The notes beneath the pieces are model-generated. The model saw only the letters and a program-made list of their open reading frames with translations. It did no database searches and was not told the origin of the DNA. Below are positions 8,733-17,607 of a stretch of 64,000 bases of DNA, piece by piece; position 1 is the first letter of the stretch, and each line of letters begins with the position of its first letter. The position numbers were made by a program, and so were the translations under genes. The DNA comes from Paenibacillus sp. V4I3 (lineage in GTDB: Bacteria > Bacillota > Bacilli > Paenibacillales > NBRC-103111): assembly GCF_030817215.1 (NCBI RefSeq), contig NZ_JAUSZA010000001.1, positions 5,430,501 to 5,494,500 on the forward strand. The letters are read 5' to 3'.

Positions 8733-9518
8733 CTACAGTTTCGTTTTTAATTGCTCGATACTTTGTATTAATTGCTCATTTAAAATACGGATATAAGTGC
8801 CCTTCATACCAAGCGAACGAGTTTCAATAACTCCGGCACTTTCCAGTTTGCGAAGTGCATTAACAATAACAGAACGAGTAATTCCTACCCGATCAGCAAT
8901 TTTGCTCGCTACCAAAAGACCTTCCTTACCGTCTAATTCTTCAAAGATATGTTCCACCGCTTCCATTTCACTAAAAGATAAGGAACCGATCGCAACTTGA
9001 ACGACTGCTTTGCTTCTAGCTTCTTCCTCTATTTCTTCGGCACGTTCTCTTAATATTTCCATCGCAATAACCGTAGATCCATATTCAGCCAAAACTAAGT
9101 CATCGTCAATGAAAGTTCCCTCACTACGACTTAAAATGAGCGTTCCCAAACGAGAGCCTCCACCAATAATTGGTACTAAAGTCGTATGCGTGTATGGAAA
9201 CATATCTTTCATTTGCTCCGTGTAATAGAAATATGGACTGTCCGGTTCTGCTGTTGATGATGTTTCCTCAATCTTCAAGAGCAGATTGTTGGACTCCATC
9301 GGAAATCTGCGTTCAATTAATATGGTCTGATTCATTTCGGGTGAAACAGGATCATTCGTTACCGCATATCCTAAAATTTTGCCTTTGCGGCTAACGACGT
9401 AGATATTCGCAATAACAATATCACGCAGCACTTCGGCCATATCCATAAAGCTAACTGCGTTGCCAGCTTCTTTTTGCAGCAAGCGATTTAGCCTTCTTGT
9501 TTTATTTAATAAACTCAT
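8733..9518 (-). CDS. codY: Global nutritional repressor CodY
   Basis: 261 residues, very close to the usual 259. CodY senses branched-chain amino acids and GTP and represses stationary-phase and nutrient-scavenging genes. The N-terminal GAF domain (about 1-155) includes the stretch MDMAEVLRDIVIANIYVVSRKGKI. The C-terminal winged helix (about 180-260) carries SKIADRVGITRSVIVNALRKLESAGVIETRSLG, of which ASKIADRVGITRS is nearly invariant. It follows hslU by 42 bp without a terminator and ends in its own terminator, so it is probably transcribed as hslV-hslU-codY. Confidence 0.98.
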   Translation of the reverse strand: MSLLNKTRRLNRLLQKEAGNAVSFMDMAEVLRDIVIANIYVVSRKGKILGYAVTNDPVSPEMNQTILIERRFPMESNNLLLKIEETSSTAEPDSPYFYYTEQMKDMFPYTHTTLVPIIGGGSRLGTLILSRSEGTFIDDDLVLAEYGSTVIAMEILRERAEEIEEEARSKAVVQVAIGSLSFSEMEAVEHIFEELDGKEGLLVASKIADRVGITRSVIVNALRKLESAGVIETRSLGMKGTYIRILNEQLIQSIEQLKTKL

Positions 9519-9560
9519 GTAACTGCCTCCTACTTACTTCACCATGCGATAGTTCTTTTT

Positions 9561-10958
9561 TTATAAGATATACTGACTTAAGTCTCGGTTTTGAACAATA
9601 TCACTGAGTTTCTCACGCACATATTCCGGATTAATAACAATGGACTCCAAAGTAATCTCAGGCGCTTCAAATGATAAATCCTCAAGCAATTTTTCTAAAA
9701 TGGTGTGTAACCGCCGAGCACCTATATTCTCTGTATTCTGATTAACTTCAACCGCGATACGAGCAATTTCATAAATAGCTTCGTCCGCAAACTCAACCGT
9801 TATACCTTCCGTTTGCAACAATGCTGTATATTGTTTAGTTAATGCATTTTTGGGTTCTTTTAAAATAGAAACAAAGTCTTCCAAGGTTAAATTACTTAAC
9901 TCAACTCGAATCGGGAACCTTCCCTGAAGCTCTGGTATTAAATCAGAAGGCTTAGCAATATGGAAAGCACCTGCACCAATAAATAAGACATAGTCCGTCT
10001 TCACGGGCCCATATTTGGTTACAACCGTCGATCCCTCTACAATCGGCAAAATGTCCCTTTGAACACCTTCCCGAGAGATGTCTGGTCCAGTGCCGCCGCG
10101 GCTATTACTAGCGATCTTATCGATTTCATCAATAAAAATAATACCGGATTGTTCGGCGCGGTTAACAGATTCCTGGATCACTTCATCCATGTCAATCAAT
10201 CTTTGTGCTTCTTCTTGAGCTAACACTTTCCTAGCTTCCTTTACAAGCAGCTTGCGTTTCTTCATTTTTTTCGGGAGAAGATTGCCGAACATCTCCTGCA
10301 TATTCATACCAGCTTGTTCATTGCCTTGACCAGCTAGCATATCCATCATCGATGGTGAAGAGTCTTCCACCTCGATTTCTACAACTTCATTCTCTAATTT
10401 ACCATTAGTCAATTGCTCAGCGATTTGAGCCCTTTTGGCAGCAAGTGAAGGATCTGGAGCGCTTTCTTCTTGATCCGGTTGGTTTTGCCCTCCAAACAGC
10501 ATTTCTAGAGGGTTACGCTGTGTTTTGGAACGCGTAGGGCTCGGCGCCAGCAAGGTAACAAGACGCTCGTTAGCGAGCTTCTCAGCACGGTCTTTCACCT
10601 TTTCCATCCGCTCAGCTTTAACCATACGTACGGAAGTTTCGATCAGATCACGCACCATTGACTCTACATCGCGACCAACATAGCCGACTTCTGTGAATTT
10701 GGTGGCCTCTATCTTAATAAATGGTGCGCCTACCAATTTAGCTAGTCTGCGCGCAATTTCAGTCTTTCCAACGCCGGTAGGCCCGATCATGAGTATATTC
10801 TTCGGGACAATTTCATCCCGCATAGCCTCATCCACGAGGTTTCTCCGATAACGGTTTCGCAGAGCAATAGCAACCGATTTCTTCGCTTTTTTCTGACCTA
10901 CTATGTATCGATCCAATTCTTGGACAATTTGTTTAGGTGTAAGGGAGCTGTTTGCCAC
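9561..10958 (-). CDS. hslU: HslU/ClpY AAA+ ATPase of the HslUV protease
   Basis: 465 residues. Hexameric unfoldase that feeds the HslV peptidase. Walker A GPTGVGKT lies near residue 60 and Walker B (IIFIDEIDKIA) near 275. The I-domain insertion between them includes a flexible Gln/Glu-rich stretch, and the C-terminal sequence LEDLSFEAPE plus the terminal RDLSQYIL tail (which inserts into HslV) are present. It starts with GTG at 10958, which has AGGAGGGG eight bases upstream; no better ATG exists. It lies downstream of hslV across a 94-bp gap that holds two imperfect hairpin repeats. Confidence 0.97.
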   Translation of the reverse strand: MANSSLTPKQIVQELDRYIVGQKKAKKSVAIALRNRYRRNLVDEAMRDEIVPKNILMIGPTGVGKTEIARRLAKLVGAPFIKIEATKFTEVGYVGRDVESMVRDLIETSVRMVKAERMEKVKDRAEKLANERLVTLLAPSPTRSKTQRNPLEMLFGGQNQPDQEESAPDPSLAAKRAQIAEQLTNGKLENEVVEIEVEDSSPSMMDMLAGQGNEQAGMNMQEMFGNLLPKKMKKRKLLVKEARKVLAQEEAQRLIDMDEVIQESVNRAEQSGIIFIDEIDKIASNSRGGTGPDISREGVQRDILPIVEGSTVVTKYGPVKTDYVLFIGAGAFHIAKPSDLIPELQGRFPIRVELSNLTLEDFVSILKEPKNALTKQYTALLQTEGITVEFADEAIYEIARIAVEVNQNTENIGARRLHTILEKLLEDLSFEAPEITLESIVINPEYVREKLSDIVQNRDLSQYIL

Positions 10959-10976
10959 TTTGGTACCCCTCCTAAA

Positions 10977-11053
10977 AGTTTTGCTTTAGCAAAACTAACA
11001 TCGTAAGTGTAAACTGAGTTTTCCGTAGAAAAACTTGCATCGTAAGCATTAAC
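10977..11053. repeat. Two tandem ~38-bp hairpin-forming repeats between hslV and hslU
   Basis: Unit 1 (10977-11015) begins with the palindrome AGTTTTGC-TTTA-GCAAAACT. Unit 2 (11017-11053) begins with AGTTTTCCGTAGAAAAACT. Each is followed by nearly the same tail (CATCGTAAG then a TAAACT/TTAACT end). The second unit runs into the hslV stop codon. They may modulate the HslV:HslU ratio, but this is inference. Confidence 0.7.
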
Positions 11054-11607
11054 TATTCAATCTCTTCCACAATAATATTATGATTCGTAAACACACATAT
11101 TTCGGCTGCAGTTGTTAAAGCAGCGTGGGCTATTTCCTTAGCACTTAGCGATGACGCATGGCGATGCAACGCTCTTCCTGCAGCTAATGCAAAGCTGCCA
11201 CCAGACCCAATAGCTAAAATACCGTCATCAGGCTCTATAACTTCACCATTTCCCGAGAGCAGCAGTAAACCAGTTGAATCCATAACGATCATCATTGCTT
11301 CAAGCCGTCGCAGAACGCGATCCTGACGCCAATCCTTCGTAAGCTCTACCGCAGCACGCTGCAAATTACCGTGGTGTTCTTCAAGCTTGCCTTCGAATTT
11401 CTCGAAAAGTGTAATCGCATCGGCAACAGAACCAGCAAAACCAGCGATGACCTTCCCTCTATGTAAACGCCGAACTTTTTTGGCCGTGCTTTTCATAATC
11501 ATGCTGTTGCCAAATGTCACTTGCCCATCACCGGCAATAGCTCCCTTACCTTGATGACGAATGGCAAAGATTGTTGTCGCATGAAACGTAGCTTGATTAG
11601 GATCCAT
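11053..11607 (-). CDS. hslV: HslV/ClpQ peptidase subunit
   Basis: 184 residues. Proteasome-beta-like N-terminal-nucleophile peptidase that pairs with HslU. The core is clear: ATTIFAIRHQGK, GDGQVTFGNS, GFAGSVADAITLFEKFE and IGSGGSFALAAGRAL. The E. coli nucleophile is the Thr directly after the initiator Met. Here that position (ATTIFA) lies at residues 11-12 behind a ten-residue extension (MDPNQATFHA), and no alternative start codon lies in between. Either the extension is removed or another residue (T7, aligned with the Ser region of B. subtilis CodW) acts. It heads the hslV-hslU-codY operon. Confidence 0.95.
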   Translation of the reverse strand: MDPNQATFHATTIFAIRHQGKGAIAGDGQVTFGNSMIMKSTAKKVRRLHRGKVIAGFAGSVADAITLFEKFEGKLEEHHGNLQRAAVELTKDWRQDRVLRRLEAMMIVMDSTGLLLLSGNGEVIEPDDGILAIGSGGSFALAAGRALHRHASSLSAKEIAHAALTTAAEICVFTNHNIIVEEIE

Positions 11608-11685
11608 CTCTTCTCACCTCTCAAATGGAATCATACACCATGAAAGTCACTCTATACGTTGGTTTCGGTCTCATAAATGAGATAA

Positions 11686-11728
11686 ACCTCTAGCGAGGTC
11701 AATTCGAGAAATGACCGCATCTAGAGGT
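11686..11728. repeat. Nested inverted repeat in the hslV-trmFO gap
   Basis: The outer arms ACCTCTAG (11686-11693) and CTAGAGGT (11721-11728) enclose the inner arms GGTCA (11697-11701) and TGACC (11712-11716). A wider pair, CATACA (11632-11637) and TGTATG (11732-11737), suggests a branched RNA fold. The 195-bp gap has no ORF; xerC/codV occupies this position in Bacillus but is absent here. Confidence 0.5.
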
Positions 11729-11802
11729 AAATGTATGAGGAAACGAATGAAAAATGCTACAAAACATAATTATAGTAACATAGCGAAGAGTCCAATTACA
11801 AC

Positions 11803-13119
11803 CTACTCCGCATATGTTTTCGTAAAATTCTGAATACTCTCTAAAGCTCGATTAGCCAGCTTCTCGTATTTTTCTTTTTTATTGCGAATTCGTTCGGGTA
11901 ACTGTGGAAGTAAACCGAAATTAGCATTCATCGGCTGAAAATGTTTGAAGTCAGCTGTCGTGATGTAATTCGCCATACTACCTAGAGTCGTTTCCTCCGG
12001 TACAACCAAACAAGGCTGCCCTTTAGCTAAACGCCCCGCATTCATACCTGCTATCAGACCGGAAGCCGCAGATTCCACATATCCTTCTACACCCGTCATT
12101 TGACCTGCAAAAAACAGATTTTCACGACGTTTAAATTGATAAGTAGGTTCAAGAAGCTTTGGAGAGTTTATAAACGTGTTGCGATGCATAACACCATAGC
12201 GTACGAACTCTGCTTGCTCTAACCCTGGAATCAAGGACAATACCCGTTTTTGCTCTCCCCATTTCAAATGGGTTTGGAAACCAACTAAGTTATACAAAGT
12301 CCCCGCTGCATTGTCTTGACGGAGTTGAACGACAGCATGCGGCATCTTACCTGTATGTGGATTTATTAAACCGACTGGTTTCATCGGACCAAACAGTACC
12401 GTTTGTCTACCGCGTTTCGCCATAACTTCTAAGGGCATGCAGCCTTCGAAATAAATTTCTTTCTCGAATTCCTTCAATTCAGCAACTTCAGCAGTTATTA
12501 ATGCTTCATAGAAAACATTGAACTCTTCTTCTGTCATAGGACAGTTAAGGTAAGCTGCTTCTCCTTTGTCATAACGAGATGCCAGGTACACCTTATTCAT
12601 ATCAATGGAGTCCTTCTCCACTATCGGAGCTGCTGCATCATAGAAGTACAAGTACTCCTCACCCATAAGCTCTTTGAGGCCCGCAGAAAGAGCAGGTGAT
12701 GTTAATGGACCTGAGGCAACTACCGTTATGCCTTCAGGCAAGGTTTGAACTTCCTCATTGCGAACCTCTATCAGCGGATGGTTGCGAAGCGTTGTTGTAA
12801 CAGCTTGAGAGAACCCATCACGGTCAACAGCTAATGCGCCCCCTGCCGGTACAGCATGCTCATCTGCACAAGATAGAATGAGCGAATCCATACGTCTCAT
12901 TTCTTCCTTCAGTACTCCGACAGCGTTGGTAAGGCCATTTGAACGTAGTGAGTTACTACAGACTAGTTCAGCAAATTGATCAGTTATATGTGCTGGGGTT
13001 TTTCGGACATTACGCATTTCGTATAAAGTAACAGGCACGCCCTGACGGGCAATTTGCCAGGCGGCTTCACTTCCAGCCAATCCTGCGCCGATGACTGTTA
13101 CTCTTGGATATTCTGGCAA
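11803..13119 (-). CDS. trmFO: tRNA (uracil-54-C5) methyltransferase, folate/FAD-dependent TrmFO
   Basis: 438 residues. Uses methylenetetrahydrofolate and FADH2 to form T54 in tRNA. The N-terminal Rossmann motif VIGAGLAGSEAAWQIA binds FAD. The conserved ELVCSNSLRSN, GPLTSPALS, CPMTEEE and GRQTVLFGPMKPVGL blocks are present. It starts with TTG at 13119, with AGAGGTG nine bases upstream; the next Met in frame is far inside the FAD-binding fold. Twelve bases separate it from the topA stop, so topA-trmFO is an operon. Confidence 0.96.
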   Translation of the reverse strand: MPEYPRVTVIGAGLAGSEAAWQIARQGVPVTLYEMRNVRKTPAHITDQFAELVCSNSLRSNGLTNAVGVLKEEMRRMDSLILSCADEHAVPAGGALAVDRDGFSQAVTTTLRNHPLIEVRNEEVQTLPEGITVVASGPLTSPALSAGLKELMGEEYLYFYDAAAPIVEKDSIDMNKVYLASRYDKGEAAYLNCPMTEEEFNVFYEALITAEVAELKEFEKEIYFEGCMPLEVMAKRGRQTVLFGPMKPVGLINPHTGKMPHAVVQLRQDNAAGTLYNLVGFQTHLKWGEQKRVLSLIPGLEQAEFVRYGVMHRNTFINSPKLLEPTYQFKRRENLFFAGQMTGVEGYVESAASGLIAGMNAGRLAKGQPCLVVPEETTLGSMANYITTADFKHFQPMNANFGLLPQLPERIRNKKEKYEKLANRALESIQNFTKTYAE

Positions 13120-13131
13120 AATCGGACACCT

Positions 13132-15234
13132 CTAATCTTTCATATCATCTGAATTATCGTCACTAACTTCCTCTTTATGATCACAACCGGTACATTGAAT
13201 ATTCACGCCATTCTTGCTTCTTTTCTCGATCATCATCGAGCTGCAAACAGGACATGGCTTATTGACCGGTTTATCCCATGAGACAAAGTCACAGGCTGGG
13301 TACTGATCGCAACCATAGAAAACTCGGCCCTTTTTGCTTCTGCGTTCGACAATTTTCCCGGTATGACAAGTTGGACATGTAACACCAATATCTTTGATGA
13401 TCGGTTTCGTATTGCGGCAATCTGGGAATCCAGAACATGCTAGAAACTTACCGAAGCGCCCCATTTTATAAACAAGATGTTTCCCGCATTTCTCGCAAAT
13501 CTCATCCGAAATCTCGTCTTGGATTTCGATTTCCTTCATTTCCTCTTCAGCGAATATAAGCCGCTTTTCAAAGGACGTATAGAATGTATCCAGAACTCGA
13601 ACCCAGTCCTCTTTTCCCTCTTCGACGAAGTCTAGCTCTTCTTCCATATGAGCCGTGAACTCAATATCGAGAATTTCAGGAAAAAACTCCTGCATTAATT
13701 GAATAACTAATTCACCAAGCTCTGTAGGTACGAATTTCTTCTCTTCGATTGCAACATACCCACGCTTCTGAATCGTCTCCAGTGTCGGTGCATACGTACT
13801 CGGACGCCCAATGCCCATTTCTTCTAACGCCCTAACTAAACGCGCTTCCGTATACCTTGGAGGCGGTTGAGTAAAGTGCTGCTTCGGATCCACGCTTTGC
13901 TTTTGCAAAGAATCCCCCTTGGTCAGAGGCGGAAGCAATTTGTCTTCTTCTGTCGTCCCGTCATCATTGCTCTCGACATATACTTTCATAAATCCAGCAA
14001 ATTTCATCTTGGAACCATTCGCTCTAAATACGGTTTCACCAGCTGTTAAATCAATGGTCATCGTATCCAAGACGGCTGAAGCCATTTGACTTGCTACGAA
14101 ACGATCCCAGACTAGCTTGTACAGACGATATTGATCTTTACTGAGAAATGCCTTCATTTGATCAGGTTCTCGAAGCACAGATGTAGGTCGAATACCTTCA
14201 TGCGCGTCTTGCGCGTTAGCATTTTTCTTCGTGTACTGGCGTGGTGTCTCTGGGTAGAAGGCAGGACCATATTTACTAAAGATAAAATCTTTTGCTTCCT
14301 CTTGGGCAACCGGCGAAATGCGGGTTGAATCGGTACGCATGTAGGTAATCAAACCAACCGTACCTTCTTTTCCTAAGTCTATTCCTTCATATAACTGCTG
14401 AGCCACAGACATGGTCTTCGACGCACGGAAATTAAGTTTCCTCGCCGCTTCCTGCTGCATAGAGCTTGTAATGAAAGGAGGAGAAGGATTACGCCCACGT
14501 TCTTTCTCTTTCACTTCTTTCACTGTAAAAGCATCACTGCCCATCGCAGCTAAAATCAGATCGACATCCTCTTGCGAGTGCAGTTCCTTTTTCTCACCGT
14601 TAATGCTGTGATACTTTGCTTCGAACACGGTTTTACCAGCATCCAAAACAACGGTAATCGACCAATACTCTTCAGGCTCGAAGGCCTTAATCTCATTCTC
14701 TCTGTCTTGAATTAATTTAACCGCAACCGACTGTACACGGCCTGCAGATAATCCTTTTTTTACTTTCTTCCAAAGTAAAGGACTGATTTTATAACCAACG
14801 AGTCGGTCCAATATGCGACGAGCTTGCTGTGCGTTAACGAGATCTTGATTAATTCGACGCGGCGTTTTGAATGCATCTTTTACCGCATCCTTCGTTATTT
14901 CGTTAAATACAACACGACAGAGCTCTTCGGGACCTACATCCAAATAATGAGCTAAGTGCCAGGCAATAGCTTCACCTTCACGATCCGGATCCGCCGCCAG
15001 ATATATTTTCTTCACTTTTTTACTTGCATCTTTTAATTCTTTCAGTATAGAACCTTTACCGCGGATTGTTATGTATTTAGGCTCAAAGTTACGATCCACT
15101 TCTACGCCAATTTGGCTTTTCGGAAGGTCGCGAATATGACCCATCGAGGCTTTTACTATAAATTTACTTCCCAAATATTTGCCGATGGTTTTGGCTTTTG
15201 CTGGTGACTCAACTATGACTAAAGAATCCGCCAT
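13132..15234 (-). CDS. topA: DNA topoisomerase I (type IA)
   Basis: 700 residues. Relaxes negative supercoils through a 5'-phosphotyrosine intermediate. The Toprim domain is at the N-terminus (SLVIVESPAKAKTIGKYLG; DPDREGEAIAWHL), and the active-site Tyr lies in LITYMRTDSTRIS. Three C-terminal zinc-finger modules of the four-cysteine type are visible (CEKCGK..CSGFPDC; CPTCHTGK..CDQYPAC; CPVCSS..CTGC). I chose the ATG at 15234 (MADSLVIVES) because it has GGGAGGAAGG upstream; the frame is open for ten more codons without a good site. Confidence 0.97.
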   Translation of the reverse strand: MADSLVIVESPAKAKTIGKYLGSKFIVKASMGHIRDLPKSQIGVEVDRNFEPKYITIRGKGSILKELKDASKKVKKIYLAADPDREGEAIAWHLAHYLDVGPEELCRVVFNEITKDAVKDAFKTPRRINQDLVNAQQARRILDRLVGYKISPLLWKKVKKGLSAGRVQSVAVKLIQDRENEIKAFEPEEYWSITVVLDAGKTVFEAKYHSINGEKKELHSQEDVDLILAAMGSDAFTVKEVKEKERGRNPSPPFITSSMQQEAARKLNFRASKTMSVAQQLYEGIDLGKEGTVGLITYMRTDSTRISPVAQEEAKDFIFSKYGPAFYPETPRQYTKKNANAQDAHEGIRPTSVLREPDQMKAFLSKDQYRLYKLVWDRFVASQMASAVLDTMTIDLTAGETVFRANGSKMKFAGFMKVYVESNDDGTTEEDKLLPPLTKGDSLQKQSVDPKQHFTQPPPRYTEARLVRALEEMGIGRPSTYAPTLETIQKRGYVAIEEKKFVPTELGELVIQLMQEFFPEILDIEFTAHMEEELDFVEEGKEDWVRVLDTFYTSFEKRLIFAEEEMKEIEIQDEISDEICEKCGKHLVYKMGRFGKFLACSGFPDCRNTKPIIKDIGVTCPTCHTGKIVERRSKKGRVFYGCDQYPACDFVSWDKPVNKPCPVCSSMMIEKRSKNGVNIQCTGCDHKEEVSDDNSDDMKD

Positions 15235-15303
15235 GGATCGTCCTTCCTCCCCTCTTGGTTTCAAGGTAAAGTCTATTGGCGAGAAGAAAAGCTTCGTATT
15301 AGC

Positions 15304-16395
15304 CTATGCTAGTATGTAAGTAGAACCCGGAAGCTGTTTAATCGCCTTTTTCATTAGTAAAGATAACAGAACTGCATGCAAATGTCCAAACGTAAATTGA
15401 CCGTCCTCTAACAGAGCATCAATCGAGACTGGTTCATTCGACAACTTTCGAACGATTTCGCCTTCCTCATCCGTTAGCGAAAATGTCGGCAAAGGCTTCT
15501 TCATGGCACCCCGATCTTCCGCATTTAACATATGTTTATAATCTTCTACAATCTCATCAACACGGGTAACCAGTTTAGCGCCATCCTTTAGAAGCTTGTG
15601 GACACCACTACTTTGGTTAGAGTCAATAGGACCAGGAATGGCGAATACATCTCTTGATTCATCCACGGCAAATTCAACAGTAATCAGTGATCCACTATCT
15701 TCTGCTGCTTCCACAACCGTAACTCCTAATGACAATCCTGCTATAATTCGATTCCTCTGCGGGAACATACCCGGCCTCATACCTGTGCCTATGGGATATT
15801 CAGAAATGATGACACCCTCTTGTTCTATATTTCGATATAATAATGCATTCTCACGCGGATAAATTTGATTAATCGCACATCCAAGAACAGCGACCGTTTT
15901 GGATTTACCTTGCAATGCACCAATATGGGCCTTGCTGTCAATCCCCCTTGCCAGTCCACTTACGACACCGAATCCTGCTCTCGAGAGGGCAGCTGCCCAC
16001 TCCTCAGCAATCTTCTTACCATAAAGCGTAGGGGTACGTGTTCCTACCATACCGAGGAGACGCCCATTCAATAATGACACATTTCCTTTGACATATAACA
16101 CCCATGGAGGTTGTGCAATTTCTTTAAGAATCGAAGGATAGTCCTCATCCAAAAGCGTTAGAATTTGAATGGATTGTTTCTTATATAACTGAAGCTTTTC
16201 CTCAACAAAAGTCGGTGTAAACCTCGTGGCGATTTGTTCTGCAATAGAAGTTCGGATACCTTTGGAGGCAATTGCTGCAGCTGAAAGCTCAAACAGTACG
16301 TGAGGATCAGGGAAACGGCTCAGGAGCTGAAGAATCGTTTTCCAACCAACGCCCTCTAGCTCGTGAAGGCCAAACAATATAAAACGATTATCCAT
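15304..16395 (-). CDS. dprA: DNA-processing protein DprA (Smf)
   Basis: About 363 residues. Loads RecA on incoming single-stranded DNA during natural transformation. The N-terminal helix-hairpin-helix-like part (LHELEGVGWKTILQLL) is followed by the Rossmann-type core: MVGTRTPTLYGK, VVSGLARGIDSKAHIGAL, GTGMRPGMFPQRNRIIAGLS and EAAEDSGSLITVEFA. A C-terminal winged-helix-like tail follows. The start is set at the ATG at 16395 (MDNRFILFGL), matching the family's usual N-terminus. Upstream lies the sucCD terminator; downstream is topA. Confidence 0.95.
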   Translation of the reverse strand: MDNRFILFGLHELEGVGWKTILQLLSRFPDPHVLFELSAAAIASKGIRTSIAEQIATRFTPTFVEEKLQLYKKQSIQILTLLDEDYPSILKEIAQPPWVLYVKGNVSLLNGRLLGMVGTRTPTLYGKKIAEEWAAALSRAGFGVVSGLARGIDSKAHIGALQGKSKTVAVLGCAINQIYPRENALLYRNIEQEGVIISEYPIGTGMRPGMFPQRNRIIAGLSLGVTVVEAAEDSGSLITVEFAVDESRDVFAIPGPIDSNQSSGVHKLLKDGAKLVTRVDEIVEDYKHMLNAEDRGAMKKPLPTFSLTDEEGEIVRKLSNEPVSIDALLEDGQFTFGHLHAVLLSLLMKKAIKQLPGSTYILA

Positions 16396-16447
16396 AAGTA
16401 TATACACTCCCTTCTTGAATAACAAATAGTTAAAAAGACAAGAAAAA

Positions 16448-16489
16448 CAAAAAACCTCCCAAATCCCTGAATCAGGGAGATGGAAGGTT
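16448..16489 (-). terminator. Rho-independent terminator of sucCD
   Basis: Long inverted repeat (AACCT..CCA..TCCCTGA / TCAGGGA..TGG..AGGTT) with a TTTTTTG tail on the minus strand, between the sucD stop and dprA. Confidence 0.85.
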
Positions 16490-16511
16490 GCTTACCTTCG
16501 TTAGAAGAAAA

Positions 16512-17444
16512 CTATTTTTTTGTGATGACTTTATCCAACATGCCTTTTTCTTCAAGCACACTTACAAGTGTGGAACCCATCTCGGATGGTGTTGCAGCAA
16601 CGCGGATACCGCATCTTTCCATTGTTGCAACTTTCTCAGCTGCTGTTCCTTTACCACCGGAAATAATCGCGCCAGCGTGGCCCATACGTTTTCCTGGAGG
16701 AGCTGTTTTGCCGCCGATAAAGCCTACAACCGGCTTCGTCATGTTTGCAGCAACCCACTCAGCCGCTTCTTCTTCTGCCGTACCGCCGATTTCACCAATC
16801 ATGATGACAGCATACGTATCTGGATCATCGTTAAAGCGCTTGAGGATATCGATGAACTCGGAGCCTTTAACAGGGTCTCCACCGATACCTACAGCAGAGG
16901 ATTGTCCAATACCGCGAGTTGTCAATTGATGAACTGCTTCATACGTTAGTGTCCCGGAACGGGAAACTACACCTACGTGACCTGGCGTATGAATGTAACC
17001 CGGCATAATACCGATTTTGCACTCGCCTGGTGTAATAACGCCTGGACAGTTAGGTCCGATTAGAACGGTTTTCTTGCCTTCCAGGTAACGTTTCACGTTA
17101 ACCATGTCAAGAACAGGAATACCTTCTGTGATACAGATAACGAGATCAAGTTCAGCTTCGATAGCTTCAATGATCGACTCTGCAGCGAAAGCTGGTGGTA
17201 CATAGATAACGGATGCCGTAGCACCAGTTGCATTTTTAGCTTCGATAACAGTGTTGAAAACTGGAAGTTGAACTAGCTCACCGTTTTCCAATGTGATATC
17301 TACTTTTGTTCCGCCTTTACCTGGGGTTACGCCACCAACCATTTGTGTGCCGTATTCTAGGCCGCCTTTGGTATGAAACAAACCCGTAGCGCCGGTAATC
17401 CCTTGAGTAATGACTTTTGTATGTTTATTAACCAAAATACTCAT
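16512..17444 (-). CDS. sucD: Succinyl-CoA ligase, alpha subunit
   Basis: 310 residues. TCA-cycle enzyme converting succinyl-CoA to succinate with substrate-level phosphorylation. The CoA-binding Rossmann domain (QGITGATGLFHTKGGLEYGT), the stretch IGPNCPGVITPGECKIGIMPG and the phosphohistidine loop GHAGAIISGGKGTAAEK (His in MGHAGA) are intact. It pairs with sucC upstream on the same strand, 163 bp away. A short hairpin (ACCTC-gata-GAGGT, 17592-17605) lies just after sucC but has no U-tract, so read-through is expected. Confidence 0.97.
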   Translation of the reverse strand: MSILVNKHTKVITQGITGATGLFHTKGGLEYGTQMVGGVTPGKGGTKVDITLENGELVQLPVFNTVIEAKNATGATASVIYVPPAFAAESIIEAIEAELDLVICITEGIPVLDMVNVKRYLEGKKTVLIGPNCPGVITPGECKIGIMPGYIHTPGHVGVVSRSGTLTYEAVHQLTTRGIGQSSAVGIGGDPVKGSEFIDILKRFNDDPDTYAVIMIGEIGGTAEEEAAEWVAANMTKPVVGFIGGKTAPPGKRMGHAGAIISGGKGTAAEKVATMERCGIRVAATPSEMGSTLVSVLEEKGMLDKVITKK

Positions 17445-17607
17445 GATCTTTTGTTCACATCCCCTATATTATTTGAAACCGCTCGGGTTTAAATTTTCCA
17501 CATAAGAAAGATAAGTTTTCGGTCCCGAAAACCACTTTATTATTTGGCGATAAAACCTACATCTAAACGCGGTCGCTCATCTTTGAATTACCTCGATAGA
17601 GGTTTTC

